A DNA stretch of 64,000 bases from Malania oleifera (lineage: Eukaryota > Streptophyta > Magnoliopsida > Santalales > Ximeniaceae), in contig NC_080423.1 in NCBI RefSeq assembly GCF_029873635.1, forward strand, positions 102,548,991 through 102,612,990. The letters run 5' to 3'. The notes beneath the pieces were generated by a model that was given only the letters and a program-made list of their open reading frames with translations, did no database searches and was not told the origin of the DNA. The translations under genes were made by a program, and so were the position numbers. This document shows, piece after piece, positions 40,010 through 53,690 of this stretch. The first letter of the stretch is position 1. The number at the start of each line of letters is the position of its first letter.

Positions 40010-42966
40010 TTGAACATTACCCTAGCCTACAATCAGAATGAAAAAAAATCCCCACTTAGAACCCAAGAGACCCTCAGCCAAATCCCAAACCCAAAATCAA
40101 AACCTCATAATCAATATCCACAGCCAAATCCCAAAGCCTTGTCAAAGTCCCAAATAGGCCTTAAAAAACCACCCAAAAATACAAGTCAACCTGACCCAAA
40201 TACCCTAAAAGGACCTGAATACTTTGGTCAACTTGACCCAAATACCCGAGTCACTACCCATGACTGAGGTCAAAAGAGTTGGACCCAAGTCAAATCCAAC
40301 CCGAATACCAAGGTTAATTGGACCTAAGTACCCGAGTCGGCCTACCCTAACCCAAACCAAAACCCTAAACCCACTTAGACCCAATCTGAACCCAGGCCCA
40401 AACCCAAATTTAAACCCTGGCCCAATCCCCACCTAAGCCCTCAGCCTATTCCTAGACTAGCCCAAACATAAGTCCACCCCAAAGCCAAATTAACTACACA
40501 GGCCCAAGACACTTTGGCTCATTCTAAAACCTAAGTCAACCCAAACCTAAATCCCAGGCCCAATAAACCAAACTCACCTAGTCCATACTAAAACCCAAAT
40601 GTACCCTAGCCCAAGCCCAAATCCTAAACCCAACCTAACCTTAATCAAGCCCAAACCTGAACCTAGCCCAATTGGCCCAACCCCAGAACCCAACCAAACC
40701 CTAAATTAACCTAACTCGAGCCGTAAAAACTTAACCCAAACCTAACTTGGGTCAATAACCCCCCTAACCTAATCCAACCAAACCTAACCCTGAACCATGC
40801 CTTGACCCCGGTTGACTCATAAGAAAATGCGAGAAAACACAAGGCAACACCAAGAAAACAAAAAACAAAAAAAAAAGGAAGAGACTAAGAAAGAAAGAAA
40901 ATTGGGGGGGGGGGGGGGGATGAGAGGTTAGCATATGTGAAGGAGACGATCCAAGCTTGGATCTAGGGAGATGAGGCAAAAAGCTCAAAGCTCTTTGCTT
41001 CATGTGTTTTTGTTTGACCTATAAGAGAGAGAGAGAGATCGAGTGAGACTAAGAGAGAGAAAGAGATTAGAGATTAGAAATAGATCAAGTGAGAGATAGA
41101 GAGAGGAGAGAGGAGAGATCGAGCGAGATCTAGTTGAGACTAAAAGAGAGCAAAATAAAGAGAGAGGGGGCTTAGTCGAGGGGGTGCCGCCATGCAACAA
41201 CAGCCATGGAAGCTATGGATGTAGGCCAGAGAAACAAAAAGGGTAAGAAAAGAGAGAATTCAAGAGAGAGAGAGAGAGAGATGAAAAGATAACAAAGGAA
41301 AAGGGAAGAAAAGCAAAAAAATGAAAAAGTATATATATAGTTTCGCCCATAGATGGCCACATGTCACCTGTTGGGTGGTGACACGTAGCGCGTTGAGCAT
41401 TGCGCTTCCTAGGTAATGTCACCTAGAGACATGGCGCAATCTCAACTATCCATTTTATGTTTTCCATGGACGACTAAATCAATGCCACATTGGTGATCGC
41501 GATCCATATCTTTTGATCCAGGCCAATGGCAGGCTATCACGTGTCAGCTGGCGTGGTAGGTGAAGTTAGCATGACGTCAGCCTATACCATATTTCACACC
41601 CTTATTTTTCAAATAAGAAAAAAACAAAAAACAAAAGAGATCCGTCTCTCCACTAAGTCCACGTGTCACCTCTTAACAAATAACATGTGGCAAGCCTAGG
41701 CCCATTCCCACTTCTTCTCTCCCCTTTGAACTGGGGCCAACCCGGTTTGACTCTAGTTAACTTGGATCCTACCCATTGAACTAATCAAACTAGTTGGACC
41801 GATTGACCCAGTTTAGCCGCCGAAATTGCTTCCCCTTTTTAAAATAAAAATAAATTTTTAAAATTCATTTTTATTTCATCAAAAATCCAAAAAATTTAAG
41901 AAAATTACAGAAAAATAAAGAAAAATTCTTTAAGCCTCTTTGAATTTAAAAAAAAAAAAGGATAAAAATAAAAATTAAAAATTAAAAATCAAAAAAATAA
42001 ATAAAAGTTCATAAAATTTCTTAATAATTTTAAAAATTGTAAAAAAAAAAACCTAAAAAATAGAGAAAATTTCTAGAAAAATCCTAGGATCCATTTTGTT
42101 CAATTTTTGATCATTTTCTAGTAGTTTTTCTTGTGTAGCTTGCTTATTGCACGACTTTTCATGTTTCTTGACTATGTGTTTTCCACCCTATTTTATGAAT
42201 GTGTGCCTACATACCTTTGTGTGCATGCATACCCCTATGAGGAGGAATATGAGGAACTAGGATTATGTAGTCCTCAATTATGGCTTGATTAAGGGGTAAG
42301 TATTCTAGTAGAATCACTTCGAGTATACTTGGTAGTGATTCTATTAAACTCATTAATTAAAGGGCATACCTTTCATGTGTACTTTGCACACACATTTTCA
42401 TGAATGCCTTGTAGCTTGTATGCTTCAAATACTAGCTTTATCTCTTATCTCCCTGCCTATAATGAATCTTCATAAGGAACTTTCCTTTGAACTTGGGGAT
42501 TATGTTTTCGCATGCCCTCAAGAAATTGGAGGTGAGAGATCTTTGCCTTTCACAAGGTCCCATATATTTAAAGGTAAAGTAAAACAAACTAATAATCTAA
42601 TATAAACTCAACAAGCAACTAATCTTCATAGGGATCGTTGGGGGTTGTCTCCGCACACCTTTGGGGATCTCGAGGTGAGGGTAGCTTCTGTCTTTCGCAG
42701 GGCTATCTAATATATTTCGATTAAGTAATTGAATAAAAAAAAAGTCCGAGTCTTGATCACTTAATTTCAAAAGTAATCCTAGCTAATTAGGTAACATCCA
42801 TCAAACGAGTATAAAGGGCTGCTAGTACCTCTACATAATTGTACTCCCAAACCCAACCTAGTAGCATAGACTATTGACTATCAGTTTTCTTGGGACCTAG
42901 GAGTAGCTTAGAGACCAACAAATTGGTAGTATATTAAACAGGTGTTCTAGCCTCACCTATAGTAAA
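40010..42966 (+). repeat. Long LTR-like repeat (copy B2), plus orientation
   Basis: Three modules follow each other. 40010-40800 has cccaaacc/cctaacc-type words. 40810-41340 is GA-rich with gatccaagcttggatct and gccatgg. 41340-42966 has gtgacacgtagc and ccacgtgtcacc boxes, a gaccca region, an A/T-rich stretch, ctgctagtacctctac and finally a worn PBS-like end. The first two modules match 29761-30860 directly. The last matches 38553-39515 directly and 30865-31884 inverted. A G16 run at 40904-40919 may be a length error. If it is one unit it is about 3 kb long. Confidence 0.55.
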
Positions 42967-44299
42967 AATAGGTTAGAGGTCACTTGATTGGACTATATTT
43001 TGACCAATTTTTCACCGCATATATTACCCCCTTATATGATTTTGAATTCGCTATCCGACTGAAGCAATTCAAAGATTCGACCCCCTTATTTTAGGAGTTC
43101 ACCCTCCTAAATGTTGCAACAATGACCACTCCTCGGGTGTCGCAGCAATTAAAAAAGTTGAGATCTTTGGACAAAAAACATCACCAAATGCTTAATTAGT
43201 ATGTTTATAGAGCGATTCAAGCACTGTTGGATGAATTTAGGCCAAAAAACATACCTAAAAATGGCTTCACCTGCTATCGCTTTCATTCGTACCTAACAAG
43301 CCTTCAACTGGCGCATGGGGCACTAATGAGAGATCGAATTTCAGTGGGGGCTGATCAGCAATGTCTATGGGTGACCATGACCAAGTACTATAGCACCATC
43401 ATTTACCAAGTACTATAGCAGCATCATTTGTCACAAAATTCAAAGCACTGAATAAATACATATGTTTAAGTGGTAGCACACAGTGGCAGTGACGACCTTT
43501 GCTGCATGCAGGTTCTCTTGTATTTGTACTAAATGAACATGCATGTCTATTAAATTAACAAAAGAGAGGAGAAACTTATATATAATAGAAATTAATAGAA
43601 GAGAGAAACTAGTCTCTCTACATTGGTTTATAACTGCTAAGGAAACCCTTTATTAAATTGCTTGGTTGTAGAGAAGTGAAGGGTCAGACAAGAAACTTAT
43701 ACAAAAGAACTGGAGGGTCATAAAAGGCATTGTTTGGTTATAAATAACTTTTTTCTCACTCTCACACAGCTATAGTATGGGGTACACACAACATGTTGAG
43801 TGCTGGAACCAAATGAGTACAAAAAGGTGAATCCAGTAATTTAAATAAAGACAAGCTCATGCAGTCCCAATTAAGGTACTAACATCAAACAAAGAAGATA
43901 GTTTAAGAGGCACAACTACCCCCAACTCTCCTTGTGGATATGGGATGCTGTTGAATCATCCAAGAAACCCCAAATAGCCCCTTCCACTACAGACTCTCTA
44001 CTTTCTCAACTAGTTTTATGCATCAGTGACACTGACATTGAAGAAAATATGCCGTAAAATGAAGGTCACACGTATCAAAGTTGCCTTGTCAATATAACCA
44101 TTATACATTTTTTGGAAAATGACTTTTGATATATAGATAGAGTGGTGGGGATGGAATCAAACAAACAAAGCAACCAATTATGACAAAGAGATGTACAACA
44201 CACTAAAAAGTATAGGAGGCTCCCCATAAATACAGAAGCCATAGTGTGAGTCTCAAAAAAGCATATCAAACAAAATACATAAGACAATTTGAGTTAAAT
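42967..44299. other. AT-rich DNA, no gene seen
   Basis: After the worn PBS-like site no protein similarity was found in any frame. The text around 43370-43440 repeats the word accaagtactatagca(g)catcat twice in close succession, probably a small local duplication. Confidence 0.4.
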
Positions 44300-47102
44300 G
44301 TTATGCATAAAAAATAACATAAAATAAAAAAGGTTTTTATTGTCCAGCAATTACCCAACTTCTTGCTTCATCCTTGGCCTCCCTCTAGAAACCTGTTCCC
44401 TTCCACATGCGCAGATCCCACTGCTACACAATTTGCTTTATCCATTTCTAAAAACTCTTTTCTTTTGTTTTCTTTAGTCCTGCCTTAGCTAAGCACTTAT
44501 GCATATTATCAAAGCATTAAATTGAAAAAATACTGGTCATTAAATTTTTCAACATTAAAACAGTTATCTAGCAGGCTCTAATTTAATGTTAAAAACAAAA
44601 TTTCATAGTAAAAAGTGGAGAAACTCCAAACGGGTGGATTTAGTCACTTGTTTAAGCATGAGCTTACCTAGTACTTTCTTAGCTCCTAGTTCTTGAGTTC
44701 GTACATTATTTTTTACTTTCCCATTTCCAGATTCGATGAAAGGAATTAAAACTAGGAACTCAAAAACTCAACTTTGCAACACTATCATTCAGATTCAATC
44801 ACTAAAACACAACCAGACAAAGGGAAAAACAACAAATAAAGACTCATAATCACTGAATAGAGCATTTCTACCATCAAAACAATCCACTCCTAAGACTAAA
44901 TCACAACACCTACTTCAGTACAACCAATACAAAGATCAAATCACCCCATTGCTTACTGATTTCATCCCTTCTCTAAAGCACTCATGCACATTATCAAAGC
45001 ATTAAATTGAAGAACTACAAGTTATAAAATTTTAAACATTAAAATAATCATCTACCATGCTATCTATTACTATGTATTTTTAATCATTATTCCAACAATA
45101 TATTTATCAAAAGGTGTCTTCAAGTTCACTAAAAACAAAATATTCATCATAAAAATTGTCCGAAACTACCGCTGCAAGGTATTGCTGCCATATTTGAGTT
45201 TCAACTTAAAATTAAAAAGCTAATTGTAAAGTAAAAGCCACTCACCATAGTATTTGAGCGAGTTTACTGGTGCAGCATATGTCATAGTGCTTTATGATGT
45301 TATCCATGCACTCTTCTCTATCTTTCATCCTCGCCATTTGCTGCTCGTAGTCCTCCATGCATGCCTACATATTCTTCAGGTTACTTTCAAACTTAATAAC
45401 CTTTTCTGCTTGAGGGTTGACGATGTACTTCTTTCTACCTTCATAGTTCAAGATACGTTGATCCATAAGAATCCAATAGATAATGTTAATTCCAAATAGA
45501 TACGCAATGAATAGTTCAAGAAATAAATAGAAAGAATGCAAAAATGGGAAGGATATGATGCCTACTCTCTAAGAAATATAACACATTGAGCAAGTAGGGT
45601 AAGTGCAAGCAAGCTCAACTCAAAGACCTAGAGTTGTGGCGGAACAAAGGTTTGGCGTTGTTCTAAAACTCACGTACAACAAATTCTGTCTCCAACAATG
45701 CTCCCTCTAAATCTTCTAATTTCAATTTCCAAGCCTAGAGCAGCATTTATACATTAGTTATTTAGAAGAAAAAATCATCAAAAGAGAGTGAGAAGGGGAA
45801 ATGAATTTACAACTAGCAGAATAAGAATTAAATGTTCTCCCGCAAAAATACAAGTCTTATTTGAAAACAAAATTGTTCATATGGCTATGTCGTTTGTAAT
45901 ACCCCTTTCTAACTAACTTATAAAATATGCACAGCAGTGTGACAAATATTAAATGGTCAGAATAACATTGCTTGAACTCATAAGATCGCCACCTTAGTAA
46001 ACTTATTTAAGGAAACTTTTGAATCTTTAATTTCAAAATAATCAAATTAAAATTGAGAATAATGGGTGATAGCCAGCTTTGGTGACATGTGAATGATGAC
46101 TTGGCGATCTAAAAATATGCAGATATAGATTGTGGCCCTGCTGGTTAAGTGCATGGGCAGTGGCCTATATATATATATAGAACAAGCTAAGCTACCCGTG
46201 TGAATCACGAAAAGGGAAAGTGTGTGTGTGTGAAATAAAGAAATTAATATATATTACCAATTAAAAGCCTAGCTATACTACCACAAAGACCATATCAGAC
46301 TTTAGCATACCTAGCTATCTCTATGAAAATTACAATTTACATGATCAAATTTTGGTTTGAGAGCATGAATTTCGGACCTTACATTTGAATTTGTGTGAAT
46401 TTGAATTAAACTCAAAACATAAAGTTTGAATTTTAGATTAGATTTTGGTGGTTTTTGACAAAATTTGACACAAGTTTATAATTTAACAAAAAAAAAAATT
46501 GTTTTATCTGAAAACTTTCCCACCTATGCTCAACATGACTCTGGCTGAATTCATCCTACAAAACTTTACCATTGAACCCAAAAGAATTATGAAGAAAATG
46601 GCAGCAAATTATTACTATATAGTTTTAAAACAGTATTAATTATGTACACCAATAATTAATTTCTAAAATAACCTTCGACAATTAATTGACTTACTCTTCC
46701 AAATGCATAACACTAGTTGACAATGGAGAGGGAAAAGGCTTGGAACAGATCGTACGGAAAGGACGGTCCCCGACTCTCCAAAATCACGTTTACAACAATT
46801 GTTCGTGGATACTCCTCACGGTCTTCACCAACTCAGAATAGCATATTTTCAGGTACTCCTCATGGGTTCAGAACACCAATAGAGAGTACGAAGCATTCAA
46901 ACAACTGATTTTCAGAAACTCCTCCCTTATTCAGAAAACCAATAAAGAGGATGAAACCTTCAAACACCAAATTTTTAGCCAATTAGGCAAAAAAACAAGC
47001 AACAAAAAATCGATGATACATAAAAGCTCGAGAAGAGAGACCTTTGTAGATTTGGTCCATTGTGTGGCCTTCACCCAGCAGTTCCGCTGTGAGAGAATGC
47101 AT
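44300..47102 (-). pseudogene. Possible relic of a multi-exon coiled-coil gene
   Basis: Three minus-strand patches have protein-like composition in AT-rich surroundings. 47040-47102 starts MHSLTAELLGEGHTMDQIYK, followed by a possible GT donor. 45650-45740 reads WKLKLEDLEGALLETEFV. 45250-45480 reads CMEDYEQQMARMKDREECMD and, in another frame, RRKKYIV-like text (GRKKYIVNPQAEKVIKF). The charged, heptad-like text suggests a coiled coil. I do not recognise the family, stops interrupt the patches, and the link between them is a guess. Confidence 0.2.
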
Positions 47103-48713
47103 GCTATACAGAAAATGCAATGGAGGAAAACATTGAGGGCTGCTGCGCGGGAATGATGAAATTGGGGATTCGTCCCCTATGCTTGGCTACGGCCAAACTA
47201 GGTGACCAGAAGGCACGAGCATCCCCAAATCCGAATACTGCTTTACTTTAAAGGACAACAGATTTTGGTTGTCCCCTTCTACTCCCCCCATATATCAAGT
47301 TTTTTTTATAGTGGGTATCTTTTTTACAAATCTATGGTAGATTATGTGTTCCTAAAAGTGATACTATCATCTATAAAATTTATCTTTCCACAGTTACTAA
47401 TTCTTTTAGACTTTAATTACATTTAAAAAATTTTATTTTTAATCTTATATATTATAATAAATTTTTATTTTTAATAGCATCTCATATCGAGAGAAAAATC
47501 GCAAAAAGTGAATTATCTTTCCGTGAATTACCATTTATTTTTAAGCTTATAGGCATATGACCACTTTAGCCAAAGAAATAAAGCAGTTGCACAAATTAGG
47601 GTTGCCCATAGTTTAATTATCTAAAGCATATATCTCAAATTGCTAATTGAATTGAAATTTTAGTTCACCAAAAAATGCCAACCGAGTTTAAATTGTTCCA
47701 AATGGTGAAGCAAAATTCATTTAATCGGTTATTAGACTAATGTCCAGTGATTAAACACACAAAATTATAAATTAAAATTTTAAAATTACCAAATTTTGAT
47801 ATTTATCTTCAATATAATTAACGTGTGAATCTAAAAATTCAAACATCAATGAGAAGTCATAAATATAATACAAACATTGCATTTGAGGGCATGGATTTCA
47901 ACATTTGATTTGGATTTGTATGGATTTAGATAAAATGAAATGCAAATTTGTATTATATATTATCTACATTCACATAAATTCAAATCAAAGGCCTTCTCCT
48001 AATATGGGGAAAGAAATTTTGGAATTCTTTGGTTAGCATTTGAATAATCGACAAGAAGTCCTAATATACTACATCTATTTTTGTCCTTTCAATCCTCACC
48101 AAAATTTTGTTGTCCTTACTTCAAATCCCTATTAGCCACGGATTTGGTAAGCCCAAATTTAGGCATTGCAACCCACTTGTGTGGAAGTTGTAGGAGAGCA
48201 ACAGATAAGGCAGATGGAATAATCAATGGCTCACTAATTTTGATTGTCTAGGGGTATCTAAGCAATACCAGTTTTTCATGACGTTACTATATTCCTCAGA
48301 TGACTATAGTAACCATAGAATCTTTATAGATAAGTCATTTTTCTTTCATTCTTAAACCTCACTGTTTACATCTTTTAATATTGAAGGCTTCATAAAAAAA
48401 ATAAACATAATAAAAGTGCTTTAACATTATTTGAACTCAATTCCCAGCAATATTATAGTCTACAAGGGTGGTTAGTCCCAACTATACATTCCTTACATCA
48501 AACTCATCATGGATCCATTATGTTTCCTAAGTCGAACTTTGGTCTTTGCTTAAGAGTATCTTCATACTCATCAAAAAAAAAAAAAAAAGGTGCCTAAAAA
48601 TATAAAGATATAAGATTAGCACAAATGAAAAGATAAAAATGGGTTGAAGGAATGTTAGTATAATTTTTTCTATGGATTACATTGAAAAGTGCTACCAGAT
48701 TATTTTTTGGTTG
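47103..48713. other. AT-rich intergenic DNA
   Basis: No frame of interest and no element could be recognised. It ends at the first of three related solo LTRs. Confidence 0.5.
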
Positions 48714-50698
48714 TATTGGAATTTGTGTGATCCCAAGGGGGGGTAAATTGGGTTTTAAAAACTTTTTGACTAATTAAGCATTTCGCTGATTCACATCAAA
48801 TCATAACTCATTTATAATGCAAACGTGTATGTAAAATAATTGAACTGTGAGTGCAGACATACACGTGTGCAGCACATCTCATTTAAAATAAAAGTGTGCA
48901 TGTAAATAATATAACAGTAAATAAATAGGCATGCACATACTGAATTTAAAAGTGCAGTAATTTAAATGAGATAAAGCGAGAGCGACACAAGATATTTGTG
49001 ATCGAGGTTCGGCCAAACCAGCCTACGTCCTCGCTTTGGGCATACCTCCCAAGGATTACACTATCTTTCCTCACTTAAACGGGCGTAACAGAAGTCATTT
49101 ACATCCTCTCCTTACGGAGCGAGGAAAACCCCAGTTCAATTTCCGAGTTGAACCGAACCGGTCTCACTTACGAGGCTGAAACTCCCCAGTTCAATTTTCG
49201 GGCTAAACTGAACCGATCTCACTTATAGGGCTGAGACTCTCTAATTCAATTCCGAGTTTAAACCCAACCGATACAATAAAATCATTTTTGTACAAAATAA
49301 TGCTTCTAAAAATATAGGCTAAGATGTATACATTTAAGCTCAAATAAATGCACTCTCTAATATGATATGAAATGTGCTCAGTAGAGTAAGGGTGTGTTTC
49401 TCAAAATATTTTTGCAATCTTTGAACATAATATGTATGATGAAGACTTCAAAGATTTAAACCCTAAACCAAATATTTCTCCAAAAAATATTTTCAATAAG
49501 ACGTAAGAGAACCTAGGGTTATAGTTTCAAAAACTTTGCACAAAATCAAAATATATGCATTTGAAGATCTATGTGTAAATCAAAGTAAGTAAAAGCCCAA
49601 ATAAAATACTCTCTTGTAAAAATGATTTACAATAATAAACGAAAGAGAGTTTTGGAGAGTAAAAGATTTGTCCCAATAAATAGTTTTTGCAATAAAAATT
49701 AGTTGGGCGAACTTTGATTAATAAAATAATTTGAGAGGATTTTGGGAGTTAATCAAAGTTACTAATATTGACTTATGAAGGGGTATATATAGAGTCAAGG
49801 AATTTTTTGACTGTTGGGGATATGTTGGGTATTATTAGAATAGTTTAATTAAATTTTAAACCTATTTTAGCATTTAAAAATACCCCAACCCGAGAGTTTC
49901 AGTCAACTGACCCATAGGTTTAGTCGCCCGAACAGACACAAAAGAAAAAAACAATTTTGAACTTCGGGTGCCTGAAAAATGGTTCGGGTGGCTGAACTAG
50001 GCGATTTTCAAAATGTTCGAGATTCGGTCGCCTATCCTTAAGTTTGGCCAGCCGAACTTGCATGTTCGGTCGCTCGAGGGTATTTTGAACGTAAACATTC
50101 AAGCGCTCAAGTTTGTGGAAAATGACAGGGTACAAGTTCGGTTAACCGAAGACGCTACGGTCATTTAAGTTCGGTGGCCAAAAGTCAAGTCAACTATTTG
50201 ACCAGTCAACAATTTGGTCGACCGAGGTAATTTGACTAGCCTGGTTTAGTCGCCTGAACCTCTTTCAATTTTCAACATAGGTTCTATTTTACCCCTGTTA
50301 TTTTCCTTAAGTGAAGTGTAGGGTCCTAAGGTCTGTCTAAGGTTTAGGCATTTTAATTTACCCCAAAAAACCTAGTGTTGGTCGATCCTAAGGTTTGTCT
50401 ACGATTCTATCTGAGTACTAAGACATATCATGCAAGATGTATGCAGTTATTACAGACCAATATATAAAAACTCAAATGCATTATACAAATAAAATCAAAA
50501 GGCTTTCTTTTTTATCTTCTTTACTCTTTAATCTTCATGGAAAACCCCTAATCATATGAGCTTTATGCGTTTTTGGCTTCCATTCTCAGTCCCCTTATGT
50601 GTGTATTAAATTATAACTTGTTTAACTACTAGAAACACGCATAAGTAACTTGTGGTTTGTCATTATCAAAATCAGGGACCAGACCCAAAAAGCCAGCA
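48714..50698 (-). repeat. Solo LTR, copy (i) of a ~2 kb family
   Basis: This copy is inverted relative to 54697-56678 and in the same orientation as 61740-63746. Shared blocks in order are tgatcccaaggggg, agtgcagtaatttaaatgag, gttcggccaaacc followed by tacgtcctcgc, a field of ttcggtcgcc/ggtcgaccga palindromes (49880-50270), and the end gtttgtcattatcaaaatca followed by agccagca. Flanking pentamers are ggttg and gtttg, a one-mismatch target-site duplication. No internal coding region exists, so this is most likely a solo LTR left by LTR-LTR recombination. Confidence 0.75.
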
Positions 50699-52280
50699 GT
50701 TTGTAAGAACGTTTATTGATTTAACTAAGTTTACATATCTAGGTCTCTTTCTTAGTCTCAATAACATGTAAGAACCACACTCCTTTTATAAATGAAGTCC
50801 TTCATTGGTGCTTTGTATATTCAACTAAACTACAATTCCTCGGGAAAACACAATAAGAGGTTTTGTTGCATAGAATAACACCTAGAGATTCTGTGCGTAT
50901 AATTGACATTCTCATCACTATTTGTTTACCATATAATTGTCGATGCATGCCCTTATAATTTTTTTAATCTCCTAAAATTCCAACCAAGACAGTTTTTATA
51001 GTCCCATCATGATAAATCATAAATTAGCCTTTATACCCCTTATAATTATGAATGCATGCCCTAACTCTCTTTATGTACTTCAATTATGATTTTTCTTCTT
51101 GTTTACTTTCCTAGTGATAGATTACTAAGGGTAGGCTGGGTAAATTGAAGAAAATTCATTCATTCGACTCAAATTCAATTTACCTAAATAGATTTATATC
51201 TTATCGGCATATTTAACAAACTAGATATGGACTGTAATTTGCTCATCTGATTATCCACTTAATCTGTCATGAATCATTAGTTAAATTGTTTAAAAGTTAA
51301 GTTTTTAGAATAAGCATACATTTATATTTATATGAAAAAATATATTTTGAATAGTGAGTTTTTGTCATTTCTTAAGATTACGTTTTTAACATTTATGCTT
51401 TATATATTAGATTGTTAGTTATTTTAAGTTCATAACTATAGTTTTAAGAATACTTATGTTTTTCTATTTAGTAAATGTTTTACAATTTAACCAATTTATA
51501 AATTGAAATCAGCACAACTTCAATTTTTATGTTTCAAAATAAATTACCAATTGAATTAAAAATATTTTTTTGTTAGGAATCACGAATTATCCATCAATTG
51601 CTATGGATATACTTAATTGAGTTAAACATAAATTGTTATTTGCTCATTTAATAATCTGTAAAATCTACTATACTATTCAATTCGATCTGCTTTGGCCTAG
51701 TTGGGGCAAGTTTATGCTACCAACAACCTTCAACAGAATCATCATGTGTCCCAACCCCTTAAGAGGTGGTTTTCAAATTGCCTTGACCCAAATAGTGAGG
51801 TCAAATTATGAAAAAAAAAAAAAAAGAGGGTGAAAAATGGGTTAATATAATCAACAAAGTCATTAGTTTTATATTATTTTCCTAAGTATTGTTAAATTAG
51901 TTAATTATTTTGATCTCTAAGTTAAAGCTTAGAAATCTATGGTCAAAATCCAGAGCTACCAAAGTCAATTTCAATAGTACGATTATGTGAGTAGAGGGTA
52001 TTAACGCTCCTACACACTCATTTCATGAACAATATCTAATTAACCTCAAAATTTTTCAAGTTGAGTCAAATTACTCAATCAACTCTTGTTTGCTTTACTT
52101 TCAACCTCTTGATCTTTTGGAATTTCATTCAAGAACAATATGAAATTTTATATTCAGTAATTTGAAACTTTACTGGAATGGTGAGCCAAGCGCACAGAGT
52201 TGGTGGCCAAATAGACCATGCGGAGAGGGAGGAATGGTGGTTGTGGCTATGGTGGCCAATAGTCCATTACTAAATTGGTT
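50699..52280. other. AT-rich DNA with LTR-like module at 51880-52100
   Basis: 51076-51130 resembles 29036-29100. Near 51980-52050 the text gattatgtgagtagagggta, ttaacgctcctacacactca, atgaacaatatctaattaac has the same word order as 31010-31075. This is a fifth trace of the LTR-like end module, in the orientation of a minus-strand element. It may be part of the 3' LTR of the Tat-like element to the right. No gene was found. Confidence 0.4.
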
Positions 52281-53690
52281 GAAATGTGAGTTGTGGAGAA
52301 GGTATATGGTCTCGAAATTCGCCCATTCATAATCGGGAATAAGAAAAGATAATTTTGACATGCATGACTTTATTGACATCTGTCGTGGTTCTGGGTGATT
52401 CCTTTTTGTTTTTTCCACTGCACTAATGCCACTACTACCTTTCACTTTTGGTTAATGATATATTTATTTTTTTCAATCAATTCATATTGCTTGCACATGC
52501 TTACATTAAAAGAAAAAAAAGAAAAAAAAAGTGAGTCTACGCGTGAAAAGGATAAGTGCATGTGGTGTTCTAGGTGCATGAAACTGTGCATGTGGATGTG
52601 TGTACGGGTGTATATGCGTGGTGAGTTGTGATATAAATATATAATGTATGGAAATGGGTAAAATGTTGGCAATGAATGCACTTATTGTGTGAATAAAGTG
52701 AAGGGAGTGAAATTTTAGATTTCAGTAATTTGAAACTTTACTGGAATGTTAAATTCTATGAATCAAACATCCGTAAGAGGGGGAGGTCAAATAGATCATA
52801 TGAAGAAATGGTGGTTGTAGCGTAACCACTAAAGCTACACTAGCAAGGCAGTAGGAGCAGGGTGATGGGAGGCAAAGGTGATTGAAGGGAGAGAGATTGG
52901 GGCAAGAGAATACGTGGAAGGAAAGAAAAAGTGGGGAAGAAGAGAAAAAAAGAGAGAAAAAAAAAGGGGGGGAAGGGGCCCCAACCATAAAAGTTGGCAA
53001 CTTTAGGCCAAACAATGTCATTTTACCCCACTCTCACTATTATATTAATTTTTTTTATAAATTTAAAGCATCAAAACAACGTCATTTCATTAAGTTAGCA
53101 AGTACATGTACACATTTGAAATGAAGAACGGTCTATAGAGACATAACCCATCTTAGACTTATTTAAGGAAAAAGTGCTTAATGAGAGGGAATTGTATAAC
53201 CCCATAGGTAGTCAAGTCACTTGGAACAAAGAAATGTCCATGGGGACACTACCCATATTGAACCAGTTTGACGAAAAAAATATTGACAAGGGGGATTATA
53301 TGACTCCTAGGTTGTCAAGTCATGGAACGAAGAGTTGTCCATGCGGACACTATCTATCTCGGGCTAGTTTATGGAAAAAATGTTTGACAAAGGGAATTGT
53401 GTGACCTCTAGGATGTCAAGTCACTTAGAGATGGAGACACTATCCATCTTAGACTAATTAGAGGAAAAAACGTTTGACGAGGGGAATTGTATGACCTGTA
53501 GGTTGTCAAGTCACTTGGAACATAAACTGTCCATGCAAAAAGAAACCATCTTGGACCAGTTTAAGGAAATAGTACTCGACAAGGGGGATTGTAGGACTAC
53601 TAGGTTTTCAAATCACTTAGAATGTAGACTGTCCATGTAGACACTTCCCATCTTGGACTAATTTGAAGAAAATACATAAACCAAGGTGTT
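52281..53690. repeat. Tandem segmental duplication, unit X
   Basis: The unit starts gaaatgtgagttgtggagaa and ends aaatacataaaccaagg. The following unit Y starts gaaatgtgagttgtcgagaa at 53691. The order inside both is a block with cattcataatcgggaataag, then cttttggttaatgatatatt, then a purine-rich stretch near 52870-52980, then the ~100 bp tandem array. It has no coding content. Confidence 0.9.
53113..53680. repeat. ~100 bp tandem array inside unit X
   Basis: Five to six diverged units each hold gtccatg.ggacacta.ccatct, then a ggaaaaa stretch, then g.ttgacgaggggattgta, then tgacctctaggttgtcaagt. Spacing of the ggggattgtatgac words is about 93-101 bp. Units differ by up to a third of their bases, so the array is old. 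Confidence 0.85.

Noticed and set aside
40904-40919. G16 run as a possible G-quadruplex signal
   Set aside because: A single homopolymer in a poorly conserved repeat; its length may be a sequencing artefact and it lacks separated G-runs.
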